The notes beneath the pieces are model-generated. The model ran no database searches and had not been told where the DNA came from. It worked only from the letters and a program-made list of their open reading frames with translations. From Chryseobacterium gleum (lineage in GTDB: Bacteria > Bacteroidota > Bacteroidia > Flavobacteriales_D > Crocinitomicaceae), in contig CAMCQW010000038.1 of the NCBI GenBank assembly GCA_945877045.1, forward strand, positions 1 to 12,012: a stretch of 12,012 nucleotides of DNA, in the 5' to 3' direction. Position 1 is the first letter of the stretch, and each line of letters begins with the position of its first letter. The translations under genes and the position numbers were made by a program. Positions 1-6,315 of this stretch are shown in pieces.

Positions 1-153
1 AGTGATTATATCATTGCCTATAAAGCAGGATACGAAGATTTAGATCAGTGGCAGAATAATAGAATTCAGATTATTACACAAGAAAATTTGAAAAAGTTAA
101 TTGAATCAAGTAACTTTGAATTGTATAAAGAGTTTTACGACCTTAATTACTGA
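1..153 (+). CDS. C-terminal end of a PorW/SprE-like protein (partial)
   Basis: Frame 1 is open from the first base to a TGA at 151-153 and gives the last 50 residues of a protein whose start lies outside the window. The tail is charged and mostly helical and ends in residues KEFYDLNY. This resembles the C-terminal pattern I remember for PorW/SprE, the TPR lipoprotein of gliding and type IX secretion (a segment like ISxENYxxL, then YxxFYxxNY). That gene is often directly upstream of a bactofilin in Bacteroidota. The next gene begins three bases after this stop, which supports one transcript. The assignment rests on a short fragment and on context, so it is tentative; other large periplasmic or TPR proteins could end similarly. 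No TPR repeat is visible in the part present. Confidence 0.5.
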   Translation, partial: SDYIIAYKAGYEDLDQWQNNRIQIITQENLKKLIESSNFELYKEFYDLNY

Positions 154-156
154 TTT

Positions 157-567
157 ATGTTAAAAAGAAAAGAATTTTTTGGAGGGAATACTTCCAATAC
201 TGATAGCACAGAGTTTAATAAAATACTTTCGGGCACAGAATTTACAGGAGATATCGTTTCCGATTCTAATATTCAAATAGAAGGCGATATTATTGGTAAT
301 GTATCTTGTTCCGGTAAAGTGTTGATTACTTCATCTGGTAAACTCAAGGGAAATCTTGTTTGCGTTAATGCTGAAATTGATGGAACGGTTCATGGTGAAT
401 TAACGGTTGAGAATTTGTTAACCATGCATTCGACAGCTAGAATAAAAGGCGATATCCAAGCTACTAAGTTAACGATAGAAGAAGGCGCGTATTTCGAAGG
501 CGCTTGTGTCATGAAATCTCCTATGACTACCACTACCTTTACTACTGACGTAGAAGAAGAAGATTAA
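157..567 (+). CDS. Bactofilin (polymer-forming cytoskeletal protein)
   Basis: This 136-residue protein fits the bactofilin (DUF583) family, which forms cytoplasmic filaments from a right-handed beta-helix and acts as a scaffold for cell-shape and envelope enzymes. Residues about 24-120 show the expected run of short strands with glycine at regular spacing: GTEFTGDI, IQIEGDIIGNV, GKLKGNLV, AEIDGTVHGEL, ARIKGDI, then TIEEGAYFEG. The ends are short and polar: a Lys-rich start, and a Thr/Glu/Asp-rich tail as in other bactofilins. The length is normal for the family. The ATG at 157 lies three bases after the preceding stop, and the next gene starts 13 bases downstream, so the gene is inside an operon. 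No membrane segment is visible, in line with a cytoplasmic or membrane-associated filament. Confidence 0.93.
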   Translation: MLKRKEFFGGNTSNTDSTEFNKILSGTEFTGDIVSDSNIQIEGDIIGNVSCSGKVLITSSGKLKGNLVCVNAEIDGTVHGELTVENLLTMHSTARIKGDIQATKLTIEEGAYFEGACVMKSPMTTTTFTTDVEEED

Positions 568-580
568 GGCAGAAAATCAC

Positions 581-784
581 TTGAAGCCAAAAATAAAATT
601 AGTTGCCAAGTATTCTTCACAAGGAATTCAAATGGCAGCAATTATTGTTTCATTTGCTTTTCTCGGAGATTATTTAGACCGCCATTTTAATTCTAAAAAT
701 GCGTATTGGACAGCTGGACTTCTTGTTCTTGGAGTGCTTATTTCACTATATCTTGTAATAAAGTCGGCTCTAAAAAATGAATAA
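581..784 (+). CDS. AtpZ/AtpI-like F0F1-ATPase accessory membrane protein
   Basis: This 67-residue protein has two membrane helices (about 16-34 and 43-62) separated by a short loop with GDYLD at 29-33. The N-terminal pattern KYSSQGIQM is typical of AtpZ (putative F0F1-ATPase subunit, AtpI/AtpZ family), proposed to help assemble the c-ring or supply Mg2+ to the ATP synthase. The start is a TTG at 581. The frame has a stop at 551-553, the only other candidate is an ATT, and the first internal ATG (codon 18) would remove the conserved KYS motif and part of the first helix. The last eight bases overlap the next gene, which suggests translational coupling. The family usually sits just before atpB, but no ATP synthase subunit gene follows within the window. 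Confidence 0.82.
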   Translation: MKPKIKLVAKYSSQGIQMAAIIVSFAFLGDYLDRHFNSKNAYWTAGLLVLGVLISLYLVIKSALKNE

Positions 785-1160
785 CAAGCGCCTTTTAGTT
801 CATTACATTCGAAATACCCTGATTTCGTTCCTTTCGATTGCTTTATTGTACCTTTTTATCTCCTCAACATTTTCCACAGAAAAATTTCCGTCTAAGACGC
901 TTGCATTAGCGCTATTTATTTTTTCTGTGCTATTTTTTGCGGGCTGGGCGGTAATGCTCCCCGCGATTTATAAAAACCCTAAGGTTTTATTGGTGGGAAT
1001 TGTCTCGCTAACAATTATTCAAATGTTGCTTTTTTTGTCATTTATCGCTTCTGTAGCTTATACTAATTCGCCAACAGCTGTGGTATTCCATGTTTTGTAC
1101 ATGTTCCTCGCATTAATTGCACTACAAGCGCTGTGTATAATAAAAACACTTAAAAACTAA
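777..1160 (+). CDS. Four-helix membrane protein, AtpI-like by position
   Basis: This 127-residue very hydrophobic protein has four predicted membrane helices, at about 12-30, 41-63, 69-94 and 100-122. It has a basic N-terminus (NNKRLL) and a basic C-terminus (KTLKN). No catalytic motif is visible. In Bacteroidota a poorly conserved four-helix protein of this size commonly sits between atpZ and atpB and is regarded as the AtpI-like partner of the ATP synthase, so that role is inferred from the overlap with the AtpZ-like gene (ATG at 777, upstream stop at 782-784). The stop TAA (1158-1160) is only two bases from the stop of the convergent peptidase gene, so no terminator fits between them. It could instead be an unrelated small membrane protein. 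Confidence 0.72.
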   Translation: MNNKRLLVHYIRNTLISFLSIALLYLFISSTFSTEKFPSKTLALALFIFSVLFFAGWAVMLPAIYKNPKVLLVGIVSLTIIQMLLFLSFIASVAYTNSPTAVVFHVLYMFLALIALQALCIIKTLKN

Positions 1161-1162
1161 GG

Positions 1163-2407
1163 TTATTTAATTCCTCGGATAAATTTTAGGATCAACTTGT
1201 TTAAGGGATCAAATGCCCCAAAGCTTAGCGCCTCATAACGATCTTCCACATCATGATAATGTTTGTTAGGCCCCATCGTATAGATAAAAAATGCAGGCAC
1301 CCCCGCTTCGGTAAAATAATAGTGGTCTGAATTTGCAGCAGGTCCACGTGGCTTGATTTCTTTTAACAATCGCTTTTTAGCATTAATGGATTTCAATAAA
1401 TCAAATTCCTTCGGAAATAAGGTGGAATTCACCACCGTTATTCCTTCTTCGCCACTTCCCATTATGTCTAAGTTGAGCATAAAACGGATGTCTTTTAAGG
1501 GAATAATCGGATTCATACACATGTGTTTTGATCCGAGTAATCCAATTTCTTCTCCGGCAAATGCAACAAATAACACGTTATATTTTATCGGATGCTTTAT
1601 TAATTGCTCCGCCAAGTGGATTAACATGGCGTTCCCGCTAGCATTATCATTTGCACCAGGAAAATAGGTTTCGCTGCCCATTCGTCCTAGGTGATCATAA
1701 TGGGCTGAAATAAGAAGCGTCTTTTTTGTTTTTGCTTTTCCTGAACAGTATCCAATCACGTTATTAGAAACATGATTTGGTATATATTTCTGTTCCAAAT
1801 CAAGATAAAGCTTAGCGGGCAGTTCTTTAAACGCGGATTTTAAAATGATTAAATGTAAGGTCTTACTTGCTTCTTGACTAACCGACCAGGTTAGTTTTTC
1901 ATCGCTTATTTCTATAATCGGAAAAGACGTGGCTAGTTCAGCGATTTTAGTTTTTATAAGTTTAAGGGAGTCTTTTGGTAGGCCTGTATAGTCAATTACG
2001 ATAGCCTCCTCTTTTTTAAGGACAAAAGTTGTTTTACTAATAGAAAGAAATTCAGCGGGCGAAAAAAGTAATAAGTTAAGCTTCCCTTTCATCCCGGCGG
2101 AATTTGGCGCGACTAGAAAATCAATACCTGGCCGCAAGGTGTCTGATTCAGTATACACCAGCATTTTTCCTGGAAATGTATTTACGGAAAATGAAAAGGC
2201 TTGAAAGTAAGAGTCTTGAATGGGCAATAGTCCAATTTTTTTAAATTGTTGAGAGATGTATGCTGCCGCTATAGAATCTCCCTGATTGACATATCCCCTG
2301 CCGTGGAATGCTGGAGAACATAATTGCTTGGTATAAGCGCGAAAATCGACATGCTGACCCCAGGAGGAGAAAGCAAAACAAGTGCTAAGCAGCAGGGCTA
2401 TTCGCAT
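1163..2407 (-). CDS. Secreted M28 family zinc aminopeptidase
   Basis: This 414-residue protein has an N-terminal signal peptide (residues 1-18, probable cut after WGQ) and a C-terminal peptidase M28 domain from about 210 to 410. The family uses two zinc ions to remove N-terminal amino acids. The expected residues are present: H236 and D238 in SAHYDHLG, bridging D254 in GANDNASG, the general base and zinc ligand pair E286/E287 in AGEEIGLLGS, D314 in NLDIMG, and H385 in HYHDVEDRYE. The middle section (about 70-205) fits the substrate-side or PA-like insertion common in this group but is poorly conserved. The ATG at 2407 lies inside the end of the upstream gene, a 23-base overlap. It is the right start because it alone begins the signal peptide. 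The site of action is the periplasm or outside the cell. No C-terminal secretion tag is visible. Confidence 0.93.
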   Translation of the reverse strand: MRIALLLSTCFAFSSWGQHVDFRAYTKQLCSPAFHGRGYVNQGDSIAAAYISQQFKKIGLLPIQDSYFQAFSFSVNTFPGKMLVYTESDTLRPGIDFLVAPNSAGMKGKLNLLLFSPAEFLSISKTTFVLKKEEAIVIDYTGLPKDSLKLIKTKIAELATSFPIIEISDEKLTWSVSQEASKTLHLIILKSAFKELPAKLYLDLEQKYIPNHVSNNVIGYCSGKAKTKKTLLISAHYDHLGRMGSETYFPGANDNASGNAMLIHLAEQLIKHPIKYNVLFVAFAGEEIGLLGSKHMCMNPIIPLKDIRFMLNLDIMGSGEEGITVVNSTLFPKEFDLLKSINAKKRLLKEIKPRGPAANSDHYYFTEAGVPAFFIYTMGPNKHYHDVEDRYEALSFGAFDPLNKLILKFIRGIK

Positions 2408-3266
2408 ATCTCCGGCAAATTTTTAAAACAAACTCTTCAATAATTTCGAAAGATTTTACAAAGTTCCATTTATTTTTTTCTGCGTTGCCAATTAAGACCA
2501 AAATTGCTCCGGCCATATTCTGTTGCTCATTAAGGGTTTTAATCGCGTCTCCAAAAGCCTCGCTTGATCCACCGAAAAGCGCATTGATATATTGTAGTTT
2601 TTCTGTCAAGGTAAATGACCCGGCTAAGCTCTCCAATGGTAGTATCGCTCTTTCGCCACGGATGTTCTTTTCCATTGCGCGAAACTGTGCTATCATGGGG
2701 TGGTCGCTTGCAATGATGTGTTGGTCATTTCTCTCTTCCGATTCATTCGAAAAGCTAATGGTGGTTACTTCTTCTTTATTGATAACGATTATTGAATCAC
2801 CTTCTTCTATGGTTGCCGCGTGTTCTTTTATGGTGGTCTCTTCTGTTATGCCATGCTCGTCTTCAATCGTGGTGGTTTCTGAATAATGCTCTTCAATCGT
2901 TTTGTCCGATTCGGGTTCTAATAATGCCTCTTCTTCATCGCTGAATAAACTGAAATCAAAAGGTTTAATAGCTGGCGGGGTGTCATTTACTTCAATTACA
3001 GGAGTCTCGCTAACTACCGGAGTTTCGACTGCGTCAATAACGGCCTCTTCAATCGCTTCGAAAGCTGGGACTGAACTCTTTAATTCAGGACTTTTTTCAC
3101 CATTGTTTTTAGCTGCAACTTCTTCGTATACTTTATACCGGAGAATTATTAATTGTTCTTGTAATAAGTTACATTGCGTTACCAAAAAATCCAAGTCTTC
3201 TATATTGATATTTCGTTCATCGATGGCTTTAATGTGCATTGAAATGGAACTAATAAGTTTTTTCAT
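2385..3266 (-). CDS. Acidic Bacteroidota protein of unknown function
   Basis: The protein is 293 residues from the ATG at 3266. A TTG at 3290 would add eight residues, but the ATG followed by KKLISSI is the more natural start. Three parts are visible. Residues 1-50 form a charged, probably coiled-coil helix (EDLDFLVTQ...LRYKVYEE). Residues 55-190 are acidic, rich in Glu, Thr, Val and Pro, with a degenerate TTIEE/EEH repeat at about 122-156, and are probably disordered. Residues 205-285 are a compact domain with LTEKLQYINALFGGSSEAF and a WNFVKSFEIIEEFV end. I recognise this last pattern (sLxdKfxFIneLFgGdxxxYxxAI...W) from uncharacterised Bacteroidota proteins with no assigned function. No signal peptide or membrane helix is visible, so it is likely cytoplasmic. 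It precedes and overlaps the M28 peptidase gene. Confidence 0.8.
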   Translation of the reverse strand: MKKLISSISMHIKAIDERNINIEDLDFLVTQCNLLQEQLIILRYKVYEEVAAKNNGEKSPELKSSVPAFEAIEEAVIDAVETPVVSETPVIEVNDTPPAIKPFDFSLFSDEEEALLEPESDKTIEEHYSETTTIEDEHGITEETTIKEHAATIEEGDSIIVINKEEVTTISFSNESEERNDQHIIASDHPMIAQFRAMEKNIRGERAILPLESLAGSFTLTEKLQYINALFGGSSEAFGDAIKTLNEQQNMAGAILVLIGNAEKNKWNFVKSFEIIEEFVLKICRRYANSPAA

Positions 3267-3348
3267 TGGTATGATTTTATAATTATTCAACTGTTTACTG
3301 AAGTTAATCGTTTTATTTCTAATTAATGATATAATTTAGCTTCTTAAG

Positions 3349-3381
3349 TTGTCAAAATTAGAAAACCTATCGCTATCATTG
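3349..3381 (+). promoter_or_regulatory. Candidate promoter of the tdk operon
   Basis: A TTG at 3349-3351 (possible -33) and TATCATTG at 3374-3381 (one mismatch from the -7 consensus TAnnTTTG) are separated by 22 bases, within the range described for Bacteroidota promoters. They are followed by a leader of about 45 A/T-rich bases before the tdk ATG at 3431. The element interleaves with the minus-strand -7 candidate at 3353-3360, so the two divergent promoters would overlap. Support is by motif only. Confidence 0.3.
3353..3360 (-). promoter_or_regulatory. Candidate -7 box for the minus-strand acidic-protein/M28 operon
   Basis: On the minus strand these bases read TAATTTTG, an exact match to the Bacteroidota -7 consensus TAnnTTTG. 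It lies 86 bases before the ATG at 3266, leaving an untranslated leader of about 80 bases. No clear TTG -33 element is present at the usual 17-23 base distance. An eight-base match with two free positions can arise by chance in AT-rich DNA, so this is only a candidate. Confidence 0.35.
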
Positions 3382-3385
3382 TGAT

Positions 3386-3408
3386 AATAATAAAAAATAT
3401 TTATTATT
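3386..3408. repeat. A/T-only inverted repeat upstream of tdk
   Basis: AATAATAAA at 3386-3394 and TTTATTATT at 3400-3408 are perfect inverted copies around a five-base loop. The stem contains no G or C and would be weak in RNA. It sits in the probable tdk leader, 22 bases before the ATG. It may be a flexible, unstructured A/T-rich initiation region or a symmetric protein site, or a chance result of base composition. Confidence 0.35.
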
Positions 3409-3430
3409 TTTAAATTTAAAAAAGACATAG

Positions 3431-4006
3431 ATGTTTTTAGAACAATTTCCCGGAGAGGGTAGGCAACATGGTTGGATTGAAGTAATATGTGGATCGATGT
3501 TCTCCGGCAAGACCGAAGAGCTTATTAGAAGAATAAAAAGAACTCAATTTGCCAATCAAAGTTTGCTATTATTTAAACCTGCTATTGATAATCGCTACAG
3601 TGAAAGCAACGTGGTTAGTCATCAGGGCAACGCTGTTGAAGCACTTCTAATTAATAATTCTTCCGAAATATTATCGGCATGGAAGAATGAAAAAGTAGTT
3701 GCAATTGATGAAGCACAATTTTTTGACGATGGTATTATTGATGTCTGTCATATTCTAGCATCTAAAGGAGCGAGGGTAATCATCGCAGGCTTAGATATGG
3801 ACTACACAGGGAAACCTTTTGGCCCGATGCCGAATCTTTTGGCCATTGCAGAATATGTTACTAAAGTCCATGCAATTTGTCTTTCATGTGGTAATTTAGC
3901 GCAGTTTTCTCATCGTACAGCAAACGAATCAGGGCAAGTGTTGGTGGGTGCTGTAGAAAAATACCAACCGCTTTGCCGTTCATGTTACAATAAACTTACT
4001 ACTTGA
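3431..4006 (+). CDS. tdk: Thymidine kinase (type II, zinc-binding)
   Basis: This 191-residue protein transfers phosphate from ATP to thymidine (and deoxyuridine) in the cytoplasmic salvage route to dTMP. It has the full type II (human TK1-like) layout: P-loop GSMFSGKT at 21-28, the DEAQFF motif at 93-98 with catalytic E94, the lasso/substrate region FGPMPNLLAIAEYVTK at 130-145, and four zinc-ribbon cysteines C150, C153, C182 and C185. Length is typical. The ATG at 3431 leaves a 16-residue extension before the first strand, as in related proteins. The gene opens a tight operon: its TGA at 4004-4006 overlaps the TTG start of the MurF-Alr gene. No key residue is missing. Confidence 0.97.
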   Translation: MFLEQFPGEGRQHGWIEVICGSMFSGKTEELIRRIKRTQFANQSLLLFKPAIDNRYSESNVVSHQGNAVEALLINNSSEILSAWKNEKVVAIDEAQFFDDGIIDVCHILASKGARVIIAGLDMDYTGKPFGPMPNLLAIAEYVTKVHAICLSCGNLAQFSHRTANESGQVLVGAVEKYQPLCRSCYNKLTT

Positions 4007-6303
4007 ATTTAGCAGTTGACGTATCAAGACTTATACAAATTAGTAAAGCCGAAGTTGCTGGGACAATACCTGCGTACCTTCTCCTAAACTCAATTTCCGT
4101 TGATACCAGAAAAATTATTGATGGTTCCCAGGTCGTTTTTTACGCCTTGCAAGGCGAATTCAAAGATGGTCACGATTTTATTAAGGATGCTTATTCAAAA
4201 GGAGTACGTGTTTTTGTCGTAACAAAAAAACCGAATACAAACCTTGAAAATGCGTGCTTACTAGTGGTCAAAGACGCATTAACGGCCCTTCAGGCTTTAG
4301 CTAAATTCCACCGAGATCAATTTCAATTTCCGGTAATTGCCATAACGGGTAGTGTTGGAAAAACAACCACAAAAGAATGGCTTTATCATTTATTATCGAC
4401 CCAATACCGGATAATTAGAAGTCCGAAAAGTTATAATTCTCAACTTGGTGTAGCACTTTCTTTACTCGAATTAAACGATGATTGCGATATTGCCATAATT
4501 GAAGTAGGAATATCCCGCCCTGGCGAAATGGAAGTGCTAGAAAAAATGGTTTCTCCTGAAATTGCCGTATTAACAAATATAGGAACGGCGCACCTACAAA
4601 ACTTCAAGGATTTCTCCCATCTGTGTATGGAAAAATCAAAATTGTTTTTTAGAGCAAAAAAAATATTTTTAGGCCCCGGAATTAATCCTGGCGACTTTCC
4701 ATTCCTTAATGAAGGAGAGGTAATCAAAATGGACACAGAAGAATTGCGTTCGCTTCCATTTGATGACGCTGCTAGTAAAATGTCAGCTACAATGGCTATT
4801 ACCATCGCTAAATTTTTAAAGGTTCCCATTGAAAAAATAATGACCGCCATTCCTTCATTGCCTCGCTTGGCCATGCGCTTAGAAACGTATGAAGGCGTAA
4901 ATAATAACTTGATCATTAATGACACTTACAACTTAGATCTTGAGGCACTAAAGCATTCCTTGGAATTTCAAGCGTCTATCGCCAACGAGCGCCCAAGAGT
5001 GCTGATTATTGGCTTGCACGAACAAGATTTACCGATGCTAGAAAAGATTTATAGCATCGCAAAACCATTTAATTTAAACGAAATTCATGTCATGAATAGC
5101 GGCGATGAGCCCTCTTTTACCTTTGAAAATTCGGTTGTATTGATAAAGGGAACAAGAAAATCAAACATGCAAACATGGGCCTTGCACTTAAAACTCCGAA
5201 AGCATAAGACGCAAATAGAAATTAATTTATCTGCATTAAGACATAATCTCATAGAATACAAAGAGAGTTTGCAAAAGCAAACAAAAATCTTAGTAATGGT
5301 AAAAGCGCAAGCTTATGGAAGTGGATTGGTCCGAATAGCTCAGTTTATTGAAAAAACCGGTGTTGATTATTTGGGAGTTGCCTATGTAGACGAAGGCGTG
5401 GAACTTAGAAAAGCAGGTGTTTTATTGCCAATTCTGGTCATGAATGCGGAAGAAGAAGCTTTTGGGGATTGTATTAATTATAATTTAGAACCAGCGATTT
5501 ATTCTTTTGAGCAACTTGAAGCGCTACTTCATCAATTAATAGCACAAAGCAAGGAAGGGTTCCCTGTTCACTTGAAGTTTGATACCGGAATGAATCGCTT
5601 AGGGTTTTTACCAAATGAAGTCCGAAAATTGGTTGACATCATTCGATCACAACCCGAAATTTGTATTAAAAGTGTGTATTCTCATTTAGCAGAATCAGAT
5701 AACAAAGAAAACCAACGTTTTACTTTAGATCAAATTGAACGCTTCTCTTCTTCCTGTGAACAAATCAAAACAGCCATCAACCAGCCTTTTTTGCGCCACA
5801 TATTAAATTCCGATGGGATTGTAAATTTTGCAAGCAATCAATTTGACATGGTACGAATGGGCATTGGTGTTTTTGGAATTAGTACGAATCCAGTTTGGAA
5901 AAAAAAGCTACAAGCCGTAATAGCATGGAAAAGTACGGTTTCTCAACTAAAAAAAGTAAGTAAAGGACAAAGTGTTGGTTACAATCGTACTTTTATTGCA
6001 TCCAAGGATTTAACGATCGCTGTAATCCCAGTTGGTTATGGGGATGGTTATAGACGAAGTTTAAGTAATGGAAAAGGTGGCGTGTGTATACAAGGTGTTT
6101 TTTGTCCAACGGTTGGCAATGTATGCATGGACATGATTATGGTGGATGTTACTCACATAAAGGCAAATTCAGGCGATGAGGTTGAAATCATTGGTCCGAA
6201 TCAACAAGTAGAAACGTTGGCGATTCAAATGGGGACCATTCCTTATGAATTATTGACGGGAATTTCGCAACGGGTTCATCGAAGTTATATCAATGAAGAT
6301 TAA
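4003..6303 (+). CDS. Bifunctional MurF / alanine racemase fusion
   Basis: This 766-residue cytoplasmic protein joins two steps of cell-wall precursor synthesis. Residues 1-390 are MurF-like (adds D-Ala-D-Ala to UDP-MurNAc-tripeptide): substrate domain with VDTRKI at 33-38, ATP loop TGSVGKTTTKEW at 115-126, IIEVGIS at 165-171, NIGTAHLQNF at 192-201, candidate carbamoylated Lys K211, MRLE at 291-294 and NDTYN at 306-310. Residues 403-766 are a PLP alanine racemase: Lys K434 in VKAQAYGSG, DTGMNRLGF at 527-535, HLAESD at 561-566, catalytic Tyr Y660 in SVGYNRT, PVGYGDGYRR at 676-685 and CMD at 708-710. The start is a TTG: an in-frame TAA at 3991-3993 lies just upstream and the first Met is at codon 176. 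The fusion is known in Bacteroidota, but the MurF central domain is about 40 residues shorter than E. coli MurF and has substitutions at conserved sites. The Alr half appears complete. Confidence 0.93.
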   Translation: MNLAVDVSRLIQISKAEVAGTIPAYLLLNSISVDTRKIIDGSQVVFYALQGEFKDGHDFIKDAYSKGVRVFVVTKKPNTNLENACLLVVKDALTALQALAKFHRDQFQFPVIAITGSVGKTTTKEWLYHLLSTQYRIIRSPKSYNSQLGVALSLLELNDDCDIAIIEVGISRPGEMEVLEKMVSPEIAVLTNIGTAHLQNFKDFSHLCMEKSKLFFRAKKIFLGPGINPGDFPFLNEGEVIKMDTEELRSLPFDDAASKMSATMAITIAKFLKVPIEKIMTAIPSLPRLAMRLETYEGVNNNLIINDTYNLDLEALKHSLEFQASIANERPRVLIIGLHEQDLPMLEKIYSIAKPFNLNEIHVMNSGDEPSFTFENSVVLIKGTRKSNMQTWALHLKLRKHKTQIEINLSALRHNLIEYKESLQKQTKILVMVKAQAYGSGLVRIAQFIEKTGVDYLGVAYVDEGVELRKAGVLLPILVMNAEEEAFGDCINYNLEPAIYSFEQLEALLHQLIAQSKEGFPVHLKFDTGMNRLGFLPNEVRKLVDIIRSQPEICIKSVYSHLAESDNKENQRFTLDQIERFSSSCEQIKTAINQPFLRHILNSDGIVNFASNQFDMVRMGIGVFGISTNPVWKKKLQAVIAWKSTVSQLKKVSKGQSVGYNRTFIASKDLTIAVIPVGYGDGYRRSLSNGKGGVCIQGVFCPTVGNVCMDMIMVDVTHIKANSGDEVEIIGPNQQVETLAIQMGTIPYELLTGISQRVHRSYINED

Positions 6304-6315
6304 ATCGTAACGACA

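Noticed and set aside
1353..1667. Plus-strand open frame of 104 codons
   Set aside because: It lies fully inside the M28 peptidase gene on the other strand, has no family pattern, and the minus-strand frame carries all zinc-site motifs.
2378..2407. Possible lipoprotein signal in the M28 protein (Cys10)
   Set aside because: The residues before Cys (L-S-T) are a poor lipobox, and the peptide continues as a normal signal sequence to WGQ.
2485..3282. Two plus-strand open frames (2485-2886, 2902-3282)
   Set aside because: They are antisense to the acidic protein; their Ser-rich composition is what the reverse of Glu/Thr/Asp-rich coding gives.
3267..3290. TTG at 3290 as the start of the acidic protein
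   Set aside because: An ATG eight codons later (3266) gives a typical MKKLISS start; the added residues show no conserved feature.
4440..4925. Minus-strand open frame of 161 codons
   Set aside because: It is antisense to the MurF domain, which has clear motifs in the plus frame.
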